IMG/VR virus record: IMGVR_UViG_3300050821_010701
Span: 1 to 57,794 of that record
Length of the DNA stretch: 57,794 bases
Source: a virus
Strand: one strand, 5' to 3'
Below the pieces are notes generated by a model. That model was not told the origin of the DNA and ran no database searches. It was given only the letters and a program-made list of their open reading frames with translations. Position numbers and translations under genes: made by a program. Of the stretch, positions 40,575 to 48,571 are shown in pieces (within the stretch, counting starts at the first letter, position 1; every line of letters begins with the position of its first letter).

Positions 40575-41176
40575 GACAGGCCGACATCTTCCTCGAAAGC
40601 GAAGGGAACGCCTGGTTTGAGCGCAACCGGGACAAGCCGCGTATCGACCATGTGACGCACTGCATCGCAGCGTATATCGGGCGGCGGCCGAATCGTGTGC
40701 TCGAAATCGGCTGCGGCGCAGGGTTCACCCTCGCCGCGATCCGCGAGTTATACGCCTGCGAGGTGCTTGGGATCGAGCCAAGCATAAAGGCCGGGATCGA
40801 GGCCGCCGGACGAAAGGTGCCGGTCCTCCAAATGACCGCATCCACACTGCCGGAGCACGGGCAGTTCGACCTCATCATCTACGGCTTCTGTCTCTACCTC
40901 ACCGATCCCGGTGACTGGTTCAAGATCGTGGCCGAGGGCGACCGCGTGCTTGCGATCGGCGGTCATATCATCATCCACGACTTCGGCGGCGATCTCAGCC
41001 TGCACGGCGTGCCCTATGTCCACGATCCACGCATTACCTCATGGCATTACGATTGGGCAAAACTCTGGCTCGGCCATCCGGCCTACGAAATGACCCACCG
41101 ACATTGGACGACAGGCCACGGTCATCCAGACCAGCAGTGCATCACGATCCTGCGCAAGAAGGAACTCAAGCCATGA
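40571..41176 (+). CDS. SAM-dependent methyltransferase
   Basis: 201 residues. Motif I is VLEIGCGAGFTLAAIRE near residue 43; motif II is VLGIEPSIKAGI; later motifs DLIIYGFCLYLTDPGDWFKI and GGHIIIHDFGGDL are also typical of class I methyltransferases (type 11/12). The C-terminal YDWAKLWLGHPAYEMT then HRHWTTGHGHPDQQC may hold the substrate pocket. It would methylate a sugar, lipid or protein; no target is clear. Overlaps both neighbours by 4 bp. Confidence 0.75.
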   Translation: MRQADIFLESEGNAWFERNRDKPRIDHVTHCIAAYIGRRPNRVLEIGCGAGFTLAAIRELYACEVLGIEPSIKAGIEAAGRKVPVLQMTASTLPEHGQFDLIIYGFCLYLTDPGDWFKIVAEGDRVLAIGGHIIIHDFGGDLSLHGVPYVHDPRITSWHYDWAKLWLGHPAYEMTHRHWTTGHGHPDQQCITILRKKELKP

Positions 41177-42072
41177 AGGTCGGCATCGTCGGCTACGGTT
41201 CTATCGGTAAGCGGCATGCCGACAACGCGCAGGTACTCGGACACGAGATAGTCGTCTATGACCCGCTGGTGCGCCGCGACGTCAAGTTCGAGCGCATGAT
41301 CTACGAACAATGCGACGTGGTCGTGGTGGCGACGCCGTCGCCCGCCCACGAAGGCCCGCTGCGCGCCGCGATCGAGCACCGTAGGCATGTGCTCATGGAG
41401 AAACCGATCTCGACCTCGGTCGGTATGCTCCCCATCCTGCTTGGGGACGCCACAGAGAAGAACCTCGTCGTCATGATGGGCAACAACCTTCGCTTCCATC
41501 CCTGCGTACAGCAGGCCAAGGAATGGATCGACGATGGCAAGATCGGCACGCCGGTATGGGCGCATTTCATCTGCGGCCAGGAAAGCACCAAGCCGCTCTA
41601 TCTCTCCGACGGTGTGATCCTCAACACCGGCGCGCACGAGGTCGACATGGCGCTACACCTGCTCGGGCCAGCGAAGGTGGCCTATGCCAATTCCTGCACA
41701 AAACTCCGGGCCGGGACAGCCGACAGCGACGTCAACGTCTTCTTCACCGAAGACATCGCCGACTTCATGCTCGTCCACGACAACGGTTGCCGATCGACTT
41801 TCCATCTCGACTTCATCACCCCTAACCAGATCAGGGAGGCGTGGGTTGTCGGCAGCGAAGAGAAGATCGGGATCGAGCTGCGCAACCGCACCTGCTCCCT
41901 CGGCGGCGAGGCCCGTGCCAGGCCCGGCAATTTCGATGGCGATTACTTCTCCGAGATGACGGCGTTCTTCGACCGCATCAAGGGCGAGACCACACCCGGC
42001 GCGACAGGGTGGGATGGTCTTGCGACGCTTCGCGTCCTGCTCGACGTTCGGAAGATGGCGGGGCTCGTATGA
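41173..42072 (+). CDS. Gfo/Idh/MocA-family oxidoreductase
   Basis: 299 residues. Rossmann NAD(P) motif GIVGYGSIGKRHADNA at residues 4-19, VVVATPSPAHE near 55, the EKP motif in LMEKPISTSVG near 77, and the catalytic-region NTGAHEVDMALHLLGP near 155. The C-terminal beta-sheet domain is present. This family oxidises or reduces sugar nucleotides and related substrates, and it is often part of nonulosonate or surface-sugar clusters. ATGA overlaps both sides. Confidence 0.8.
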   Translation: MKVGIVGYGSIGKRHADNAQVLGHEIVVYDPLVRRDVKFERMIYEQCDVVVVATPSPAHEGPLRAAIEHRRHVLMEKPISTSVGMLPILLGDATEKNLVVMMGNNLRFHPCVQQAKEWIDDGKIGTPVWAHFICGQESTKPLYLSDGVILNTGAHEVDMALHLLGPAKVAYANSCTKLRAGTADSDVNVFFTEDIADFMLVHDNGCRSTFHLDFITPNQIREAWVVGSEEKIGIELRNRTCSLGGEARARPGNFDGDYFSEMTAFFDRIKGETTPGATGWDGLATLRVLLDVRKMAGLV

Positions 42073-44198
42073 AGGTCGTCGCAGTCATTCAGGCCCGGAT
42101 GGGTTCGACCCGCCTACCTGGCAAGGTTATGATGGAGCTTGGCGGGCACCGCGTCCTCGCCTGGTGCCTCCGCGCCGCGCGCGCCGCGCCTGGCGTCGAC
42201 GAGGTCTGGGTTGCGACAACCACGCTCGAATCCGATGATATGATTGCGGACTGGTGCAGGCAGCGTGACGTCAACTGCTGGCGCGGGTCGGAAACCGATG
42301 TCCTCGATCGCTTCCGCTCCCTTGCCTTCCAAATCTACCCGAACGTGATCCTGCGGCTAACGGGCGACTGCCCGTTCCTCGACCCACAGGTGATCGGTGC
42401 GGTAGTCCGGCTGCAACGCCAGACTGGCGCAGAGTATTGCAGCAACGTCAGCCCGCGCACCTATCCCGATGGCCTCGACGTCGAGGCCATGACCATCAAC
42501 GCCTTGGAGCACGCCCACGTCGAAGCGACGCGGCCGATCGACCGCGAATGCGTTACCACATGGATCGAGCGCAACCGCTCGCGCTTCCCGGCCGAGACGT
42601 TGATCAACCCTATCCCAGGCCTGCAGGACGAGCGGTGGGTGCTCGACACCGAGGATGATTACGAGTTCTGCAAGGCCCTCGCGCACCGCTGGCCGTGGGA
42701 AAAGGGGCCGCCGTCCCAGCTCGACATCCTGAACATCCTCGACAAGGAGCCGTTGCTCCGCATCCCCAACACCCAAGAGAAGATGAACGAGCGTCATTTC
42801 GCTGCGCTCGCGGAGGAGCCGATCCATGAACGGAAATACGAGAGGTCGCAGGCGCAGTTCGAAAAAGCCAAAGCGGTCATCCCGCTCGCCGCGCAAACCT
42901 TCAGCAAAAGCTATCTCCAGTACCCGCAGCCGTCGCCGCTCTTTGTCAGTCACGGACAGGGAGCCTTGGTATGGGACATCGACGGAAACGAATATATCGA
43001 TCTTGTGTCCGCACTGCTCCCGACCGTTCTGGGCTATCGTGACAGCGAAGTCGATGCGGCCATCCGGCGACAACTCAGTTCCGGTATATCTTTCAGTCTC
43101 GCTACAGACCTTGAAGCGACGCTTTCCGAAACACTCTGCCGCCTCATCCCATGCGCGGAAGCGGTCCGGTTCGGCAAAAGCGGCACGGATGTCACAACGG
43201 CAGCGATAAGGCTCGCGCGCGCCCACACCGGTCGTGACCGTATCCTGATCTGCGGCGGCTACCATGGCTGGGCCGACTGGTCCGCCGATGCCATGCGGCA
43301 TGTCGGCGTGCCGGACATTGTGAGAGGCCTGACGACGCGAATTCCGTTCGGCCAAACTCCTTGGGGCACGAAGCTCGCCGCTGCCGTCATTGTCGAACCG
43401 GAAAGCAACCCGCAATACCTGCAGGAGCTGCGCGAGTATTGCGACAAGACCGGCACCGTCCTCATCTTCGACGAGGTGATCACCGGCTTCCGCTTCGACC
43501 TCGGCGGCGCGCAGAAGCTCTACAACGTCACCCCTGACCTCGCATGCTTCGGTAAGGCGATGGCCAACGGCATGCCGCTGTCGGCACTTGTGGGCCGCAA
43601 AGACATCATGAAGCGGATGGAGCCGCCGGATAACATCTTCTATTCCGGCACGATGTTCGGCGAGACCTTGTCGCTCGCAGCCGGGATCGCGACCATCGCC
43701 AAGATGGAACGCGACAATGTTCCATACAACCTCCGTATATCCGGCGGCTGGCTCTCCTCTCAGGTCGAAGAGATGGTCGAGGATCATGGCTTGGAGGATG
43801 CGATTGAATTGTCCGGCGACGCGGTATTCAAGCGCCTCAAATTCCGCGATGACCAGATCGCCGCTCTCTTCCGCAAGGAGATGATCGCGAGCGGCACCTT
43901 GATCATCGCGTCGCATAACATCTGTGCCGCACATGGGCTCAACGACCTGAAGCGTGTTCTCAAGAGCTATAGCCACACGCTTCCCATCATCGAGCAGGCG
44001 GTCCGCAACGGCGACATCGAGCAGCGGCTCGCCGGGGCCACGGTTGCGCCGACGGTGCGAGATGGCCTTCGCATCACAAGCAAAGGTCCGAATGGGCCGG
44101 TGGTGGGCGATGGCATCGCCCTCACATCGATGGAACATCCGGAAGGTCTCATCGACAAGATCGCCGACGCCATCAAAAGTGGGAAATTGAAGTCGTGA
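42069..44198 (+). CDS. fusion: SpsF/NeuA-like cytidylyltransferase plus class III aminotransferase
   Basis: 709 residues. Residues 1-235 are a nucleotidyltransferase: VVAVIQARMGSTRLPGKVMM at the N-terminus, LRLTGDCPFLDPQVIG near residue 97, and YCSNVSPRTYPDGLDVEAM. This matches SpsF and CMP-sugar activating enzymes. Residues 280-709 are a PLP enzyme of the glutamate-1-semialdehyde aminomutase type: YIDLVSALLPTVLGYRDSEV, VRFGKSGTDVTTAAIRLARA, GGYHGWADW, VLIFDEVITGFRF and CFGKAMANGMPLSAL (PLP lysine near residue 495). A linker with 'EKMNERHFAALAEEP' joins them. In other bacteria these two are usually separate genes. It would activate a sugar with CMP and transfer or move an amino group. Confidence 0.8.
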   Translation: MKVVAVIQARMGSTRLPGKVMMELGGHRVLAWCLRAARAAPGVDEVWVATTTLESDDMIADWCRQRDVNCWRGSETDVLDRFRSLAFQIYPNVILRLTGDCPFLDPQVIGAVVRLQRQTGAEYCSNVSPRTYPDGLDVEAMTINALEHAHVEATRPIDRECVTTWIERNRSRFPAETLINPIPGLQDERWVLDTEDDYEFCKALAHRWPWEKGPPSQLDILNILDKEPLLRIPNTQEKMNERHFAALAEEPIHERKYERSQAQFEKAKAVIPLAAQTFSKSYLQYPQPSPLFVSHGQGALVWDIDGNEYIDLVSALLPTVLGYRDSEVDAAIRRQLSSGISFSLATDLEATLSETLCRLIPCAEAVRFGKSGTDVTTAAIRLARAHTGRDRILICGGYHGWADWSADAMRHVGVPDIVRGLTTRIPFGQTPWGTKLAAAVIVEPESNPQYLQELREYCDKTGTVLIFDEVITGFRFDLGGAQKLYNVTPDLACFGKAMANGMPLSALVGRKDIMKRMEPPDNIFYSGTMFGETLSLAAGIATIAKMERDNVPYNLRISGGWLSSQVEEMVEDHGLEDAIELSGDAVFKRLKFRDDQIAALFRKEMIASGTLIIASHNICAAHGLNDLKRVLKSYSHTLPIIEQAVRNGDIEQRLAGATVAPTVRDGLRITSKGPNGPVVGDGIALTSMEHPEGLIDKIADAIKSGKLKS

Positions 44199-45037
44199 GT
44201 TCGGTCCTGATCACCGGCGGCAGCGGTGCATTCGGCACCGCACTCGCGCGGGAATTGCTCACCTGGGAGAATCCATATGAGCGAATCATCGTCTTCTCAC
44301 GTGGCGAGCATCGCCAGGCCGAGATGGCGCGCGAGATCGCAGACCCCGATCAACGACTACGCTTTTTCATCGGCGACGTCCGCGACCGTGACCGGCTGCT
44401 TCGTGCCATGGCAGGTGTCAATGTCGTCATCCATGCGGCAGCCCTAAAGCGTATCGAGGTAGGAGCCTACAACCCGCTTGAGGTCATGAAGACCAATATC
44501 CTGGGTGCTGCAAACGTTATTGAGTCTGCGACCGACGAGGGCGTTGACAAGGTAGTCGCACTCTCGACCGACAAGGCATTCCAGCCGGTGAGTCCATATG
44601 GCACGTCGAAGGCATTTGCGGAATCGCTCTTCCTCGCCGCCAACAACACGCGCGGCTGGCACGGTCCGCGCTTCGCCATTGTGAGATATGGCAACGTGTG
44701 GGCAAGCACCGGCAGCGTGGTGCCAACCTGGCGCGAGATATTGAAGACCTCAGACACGGTGCCGGTGACCGATCCGGAGTGCACCCGGTTCTTCATGACC
44801 ATGGATGAGGCCGTGCAGCTCGTTCTTTCGACGGCCGAGACCATGAATGGCGGCGAGATCGTGATCCCGACACTCCCCGCTTACCGCCTCGGAGACCTCG
44901 CGGAAGCCCTTGGCGCGAAGATGCAGGTGATCGGGCTCCCGAAATGGGAGAAGCTCCACGAGAGCATGGCGGAAGGCAACAGCAGCGACAAGGCGCGGCG
45001 CATGAGCGTAGCGGAGCTGCGGGAGAAACTGCGATGA
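44195..45037 (+). CDS. PseB-like UDP-sugar 4,6-dehydratase (SDR)
   Basis: 280 residues. NAD-binding VLITGGSGAFGTALARELL at the N-terminus; ALSTDKAFQPVSPYGTSKAF near residue 125 supplies Thr-Asp-Lys and the YxxxK pair; RYGNVWASTGSVVPTWREIL and TDPECTRFFMTMDEAVQLVL follow. This set (RYGNV..S.GSV.P, TDP..TRF.M) is the signature of the FlaA1/PseB inverting 4,6-dehydratases, which take UDP-GlcNAc to a 4-keto-6-deoxy sugar, the first step in making pseudaminic acid. Shorter than usual by about 40-50 residues. GTG start overlapping the previous stop. Confidence 0.8.
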   Translation: MSSVLITGGSGAFGTALARELLTWENPYERIIVFSRGEHRQAEMAREIADPDQRLRFFIGDVRDRDRLLRAMAGVNVVIHAAALKRIEVGAYNPLEVMKTNILGAANVIESATDEGVDKVVALSTDKAFQPVSPYGTSKAFAESLFLAANNTRGWHGPRFAIVRYGNVWASTGSVVPTWREILKTSDTVPVTDPECTRFFMTMDEAVQLVLSTAETMNGGEIVIPTLPAYRLGDLAEALGAKMQVIGLPKWEKLHESMAEGNSSDKARRMSVAELREKLR

Positions 45038-45492
45038 TTGATATGAGGCCCGCCACCATGGCCGACACCGACCTGCTCCTCTCCTGGCGCAACGATCCGG
45101 TGACCTGCGCCAACAGCAAGAGCACGGCGACCGTGAGCCGGGAGGATCACGAGCGCTGGATGAAGTTCAACGTCGCGCAGGGCTATCCGCAGCACATGGT
45201 GATGATCGCGAATAGCCAGGTAAGCGGGAGCATCGGCGTAGTCCGTTTCGATGCGGAGAGGAGCGACGTCATGAAGTACGAGGTCTCCATCACGATCGCG
45301 CCGGAGCATCGCGGCTGCGGCCTCGGGCGCCCGGTTTTGGCGACCGCCTGCGCCCACATGCCGGACGTGTCGCTCTCCGCCATGATCCGGAAAGAGAACA
45401 CCGCCTCGCGCCGGATATTTGAGGAGTGCGGGTTCGAGGAGACCGACGGCGAGCATGGATTTGTTACCTGCCGCAGGGAGCCGCTGTCATGA
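45034..45492 (+). CDS. GNAT acetyltransferase, PseH-like
   Basis: 152 residues. Core motifs: MIDMRPATMADTDLLLSWRN, then YEVSITIAPEHRGCGLGRPV (acetyl-CoA loop HRGCGLG), and SAMIRKENTASRRIFEECGF. PseH-type enzymes acetylate the 4-amino group of the sugar nucleotide after the PseC aminotransferase. In this operon it lies between PseB-like and PseC-like genes. It overlaps both by 4 bp. Which sugar is acetylated is inference. Confidence 0.7.
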   Translation: MIDMRPATMADTDLLLSWRNDPVTCANSKSTATVSREDHERWMKFNVAQGYPQHMVMIANSQVSGSIGVVRFDAERSDVMKYEVSITIAPEHRGCGLGRPVLATACAHMPDVSLSAMIRKENTASRRIFEECGFEETDGEHGFVTCRREPLS

Positions 45493-46592
45493 TCGGCCCG
45501 ATCAAGCCGTTCAAGTCGATCGGTATCGAAGAAATGATGGAAGTCGCGGAGGTTATGTCATCGCCGCTCTCAGGATACCTTGCAGGACAAGAACGCGGCG
45601 GTGCCCGCGTGCGTGCGCTGGAAGATGCGTGGGCCAGAACCTTCAAGGTCAAACACGCCATCGCCTGCAACAGCGCGACAAGCGGATTGATGGCTGCAGC
45701 ATTCGCGGTCGGACTCAGGTCCGGCGATCAGTTTATTTGTCCGGCGATGACGATGTCGGCGACATGCGCCGCACCGATGTTCACCGGCGCGACGCCGATC
45801 TTCTGCGATGTGAGAGATGATGATTTCGCGGCGTTCAGCACCGGTTACCCACCGCCAAAAGCCAATTTTGTGACCAACCTGTTCGGCCATCCAGCGAAAC
45901 TCCGTAACCTCCGCGACATCGCGGACATGTACGGTACCTATCTCATCGAGGACAACGCGCAGTCGCCGTTCGCGATGACCGACATGCTGTCCGAAAGTCG
46001 ATACACTGGCACCATCGGCTACATCGGCGTCTTCTCCCTCAACGTGCACAAACCGATCCAGTGCGGCGAGGGTGGGGTGGTGACCACGGACGATGACGAT
46101 CTCGCCAAGCGTTTGAGAAACTTTATCAATCATGGCGAAAACGCCGGTGACCGGATCGGCCTCAACCTGCGCATGCCCGAGGTCTGCGCGGCCATCGCGC
46201 TGGTGCAACTACGGCGCGGCCCAGAGATTATCGCAGGCCGGGTCAAACAGGCCGAGGCGATCCTGGCCGCGATCCGCGACATCCCAGGGATACGGCCACC
46301 GATCACGCGCGAGGGCTGCACGCACGTCTACTACGCGATCCCGTTCCTGATCGAGACGAAGCGCGCCGCCTTCTGTGCGGCCCTCCGCGAGCAAGGGGTG
46401 CCGATCGTGGAGGGCTACGTCCCGCCGCTCTACCGCCTGCCCGCATTCTCTGCGTTTGCGCGATCGTGCCCAGTCGCGGAGGACCTGCACGACTGGCGAC
46501 TCTTTTACTTCGAGAACTGTGCCTATGATCCGACGCCGGAGCAGATGGAGCAGATCGGGGATGCGTTCCAGAAGGCGGCCAAGGCGTTGTGA
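45489..46592 (+). CDS. DegT/DnrJ/EryC1-type aminotransferase (PseC-like)
   Basis: 367 residues. SPLSGYLAGQERGGARVRAL near residue 30, CNSATSGLMAAAFAVGLRSG near 60 (PLP phosphate loop), FICPAMTMSATCAAPMFTGA, LIEDNAQSPFA near 155 (PLP-binding Asp-Asn-Ala-Gln) and GVFSLNVHKPIQCGEGGVVT near 185 with the catalytic lysine. These are all hallmarks of the DegT family of sugar aminotransferases. The partner would be the 4-keto sugar from the PseB-like enzyme. ATGA overlap on both sides. Confidence 0.8.
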   Translation: MIGPIKPFKSIGIEEMMEVAEVMSSPLSGYLAGQERGGARVRALEDAWARTFKVKHAIACNSATSGLMAAAFAVGLRSGDQFICPAMTMSATCAAPMFTGATPIFCDVRDDDFAAFSTGYPPPKANFVTNLFGHPAKLRNLRDIADMYGTYLIEDNAQSPFAMTDMLSESRYTGTIGYIGVFSLNVHKPIQCGEGGVVTTDDDDLAKRLRNFINHGENAGDRIGLNLRMPEVCAAIALVQLRRGPEIIAGRVKQAEAILAAIRDIPGIRPPITREGCTHVYYAIPFLIETKRAAFCAALREQGVPIVEGYVPPLYRLPAFSAFARSCPVAEDLHDWRLFYFENCAYDPTPEQMEQIGDAFQKAAKAL

Positions 46593-46840
46593 ATATCATC
46601 TTCCCGTCAGGTTACCGTGTCGAAGTAAGCCGCCTGCGGCAGCAACTCGATGAGGCGCACTTCGCCTGGTGGAAGGAATGGAAGGCACAACAACCGGAGT
46701 TCAAGATCGAGAACGTCCGATTCAAACATGTCGCTGGCTGGAATCAGAAGTTCTTCAGTATTCAGTCGGCCCATGACGGCAACCACCCGATATGGAAGGC
46801 GACACGCCTGATCTGGTTCTCCATGGGAGGTTCGATATGA
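46589..46840 (+). CDS. unknown protein, 83 aa
   Basis: GTG start overlapping the aminotransferase stop (GTGA). Begins MNIIFPSGYRVEVSRLRQQL and is Trp/Lys/Phe-rich (FAWWKEWKAQQPEF). No known domain. It breaks the run of sugar genes but keeps the overlapping-stop arrangement. Confidence 0.5.
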   Translation: MNIIFPSGYRVEVSRLRQQLDEAHFAWWKEWKAQQPEFKIENVRFKHVAGWNQKFFSIQSAHDGNHPIWKATRLIWFSMGGSI

Positions 46841-47064
46841 GAGACCGAAAATATGACTGGGCTTTGGGTCCATCCGACGCAGCCGCGAAACAATATAGCG
46901 AGGACTGCGCGATGATGGATTGTCTCAACACAGAACTGTCCGGCTATGGCAGGGCCGAGAAGCGCAAGGACAGAGACCCCAAGGCTTGCCCGATGTGCGA
47001 TGGCCATGGCTGCATCGACTGTCACGGCAGCGGATATTTTAACAGGTGGGTATCACAACTATGA
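46837..47064 (+). CDS. DnaJ-type zinc-finger protein, 75 aa
   Basis: Ends in ACPMCDGHGCIDCHGSGYFN: the CxxCxGxGCxxCxGxGY unit resembles one half of the DnaJ central zinc-binding domain. The first 50 residues are polar. No J-domain is present. Such short single-unit forms are seen in phages and may chaperone or bind RNA. Overlaps both neighbours. Confidence 0.6.
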   Translation: MRDRKYDWALGPSDAAAKQYSEDCAMMDCLNTELSGYGRAEKRKDRDPKACPMCDGHGCIDCHGSGYFNRWVSQL

Positions 47065-47690
47065 CCGAGATCGTCGCCGAGATTTCAGGGAATCATGGCG
47101 GGTCGCTCGACAACGCGTTCAAGCTCATCGATGCGGCGGCTGAGGCAGGTGCCGATGCGGTTAAGTTTCAATGTTTCCAACCTGAACGCCTTGCGCGGCG
47201 ACGCGCGAACAACCCCGATGTGCTTCGTCTTGCGGGCGGCGTCCCCCTTCTCGACCTCTATCGCAAAACATATACGCCGATGTTCTGGTTCCCCCAGATG
47301 GCGCAGCGCGCAAAGTGGAACGGGATCGAATGGTTCTCGTCGGTCTTCGACCCCAATGATGTTAGGTTCCTCGAAGGTCTTGAATGCCCGCGTTACAAGA
47401 TCAGCGCGTTCGAGATGCTCGACTGGGACATCATCAAGGCCGTGCGCGACACCGGGAAGCCGATCGTCATCTCGGTCCGGCCGATCCCTGGCGTCACCGT
47501 GATGCAGGTGACCGACTATAACGGCGAGATGGTGCCGCTCGGTCTCTCCGCCCACGGCGCGATCCTGCCCGCGCCTGATAACCCGATGGTGGAGTGGCAC
47601 CTGAAGCTCCCAGGCGTCGAGACGCCGGATAGCGACTTCTCGCTGACGCCGGAGGAGATGGCCAGGCTCGTTAGGAAGATAAAGAAATGA
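47061..47690 (+). CDS. shortened NeuB/PseI-like nonulosonate synthase
   Basis: 209 residues against about 340 for usual NeuB enzymes. Residues 1-45 (EIVAEISGNHGGSLDNAFKL, then IDAAAEAGADAVKFQCFQPE) are the canonical TIM-barrel start; FDPNDVRFLEGLECPRYKIS and FEMLDWDIIKAVRDTGKPIV are also NeuB-like. Then about 40-60 residues of the barrel (the HCVS.YP region) are missing; the protein resumes with PLGLSAHGAI, then MVEWHLKLPGVETPDSDFSL and TPEEMARLVRKI. The C-terminal antifreeze-like (SAF) domain is absent. NeuB condenses an N-acylmannosamine-like sugar with phosphoenolpyruvate. Whether this form is active is uncertain. Confidence 0.7.
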   Translation: MTEIVAEISGNHGGSLDNAFKLIDAAAEAGADAVKFQCFQPERLARRRANNPDVLRLAGGVPLLDLYRKTYTPMFWFPQMAQRAKWNGIEWFSSVFDPNDVRFLEGLECPRYKISAFEMLDWDIIKAVRDTGKPIVISVRPIPGVTVMQVTDYNGEMVPLGLSAHGAILPAPDNPMVEWHLKLPGVETPDSDFSLTPEEMARLVRKIKK

Positions 47691-48031
47691 TCCAACTCCC
47701 GAAGATCGAGGTTGATCTCGATGTGCAGTTCAAGCCTGAAGACCTGATCGTGCGCGCGTTCGAACGATATACCTTCTCGTTTAACGATTGGCGCGGTATC
47801 TGGGGGACCTACGAGACCACGCTCGCAGCGCCGCACATCTGGGTGCCGAAGCTAACGCTACCGCAGGCCGTCGCGGTCGGCGCGGCGGCGGCGATCATCA
47901 AGAACCCCGTGATCACGCGCCGGTTCTGGGCAGGTTGGACGACGCCTCGCGCAGCGCCGCCTTGCGTTCCTTCTTCCAGAACACCCGCTTCCATTTCCGT
48001 AGGTGCTTCCACCACTGCGGTGAGCGCGTGA
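47687..48031 (+). CDS. unknown protein at the end of the sugar operon, 114 aa
   Basis: ATGA overlap with the NeuB-like gene. Residues 1-84 look like a real protein (MIQLPKIEVDLDVQFKPEDL, then TLPQAVAVGAAAAIIKNPVI). Residues 85-114 are low-complexity Pro/Ser/Ala and lie antisense to a minus-strand gene, so that end may be an accidental extension. No domain recognised. Confidence 0.5.
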   Translation: MIQLPKIEVDLDVQFKPEDLIVRAFERYTFSFNDWRGIWGTYETTLAAPHIWVPKLTLPQAVAVGAAAAIIKNPVITRRFWAGWTTPRAAPPCVPSSRTPASISVGASTTAVSA

Positions 48032-48056
48032 GAATGCCTTTTTTGATCGTCGCCAT
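47913..48056 (-). CDS. small basic protein, 47 aa
   Basis: Begins MATIKKGILTRSPQWWKHLR and is strongly basic with several Trp. Its ATG overlaps the stop of the gene at 48056-48571 (TAATG), a link that supports it. Its last 119 bp overlap antisense to the plus gene ending at 48031. Basic, short and Trp-rich, it may bind nucleic acid or membrane. Confidence 0.55.
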   Translation of the reverse strand: MATIKKGILTRSPQWWKHLRKWKRVFWKKERKAALREASSNLPRTGA

Positions 48057-48571
48057 TAAGCCTCGATCAGATCAGTCACCGCGTTGACGACCTCCAGGGC
48101 CGCGTCGATCTCGTGAGGCTCGGCCTTGAACATGGCGACCATCTTGTCGCGCTGGACCGGATCGAAGTAACGGACGATTTTGATTTCGGTCGTTTCCCCT
48201 TGCGAGTTCTTGGTCGTGCCTTCCTTGAGACCGCGATCGGTTAGCAACTGCCACGTCCGCAGGTCGGCTTCGGCATACTCGCGACGACGCCAGACCCATT
48301 CGGCGATCGACTTCGTGACCGACTTTTCACCAAGCGTGATCGTGACCGTCGTTGCAAGGTTTGTTCGCGCAATCGAAATGAGGAGTTTGGCGTTATCCTG
48401 CGTTAGGTCGGTGCAGGATTGCAGCCACTCCGTAATTTTGGTCCCGGTCTCACTGCCGTAGACCGGCGTCTCGTAATTGAGTGCCGCGCAAAACTGGCCG
48501 ATCATGCGTTGTAGGTCGGCGATCTTATCCTTGTTCGCCTTAACCCGCTTCATCGCTTCAATGATTTTCAT
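48056..48571 (-). CDS. helical protein, DIP1984-like (tentative), 171 aa
   Basis: Begins MKIIEAMKRVKANKDKIADL and contains repeated helices (LLISIARTNLATTVTITLGE, KSIAEWVWRRREYAEADLRT, then a C-terminal FDPVQRDKMVAMFKAEPHEI). The layout of paired helices followed by 'ARTNLATTV' recalls the DIP1984/septicolysin-like family, but weakly. GGGAG 5 bases upstream decides ATG 48571. It is the second gene of a short minus unit. Confidence 0.4.
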   Translation of the reverse strand: MKIIEAMKRVKANKDKIADLQRMIGQFCAALNYETPVYGSETGTKITEWLQSCTDLTQDNAKLLISIARTNLATTVTITLGEKSVTKSIAEWVWRRREYAEADLRTWQLLTDRGLKEGTTKNSQGETTEIKIVRYFDPVQRDKMVAMFKAEPHEIDAALEVVNAVTDLIEA

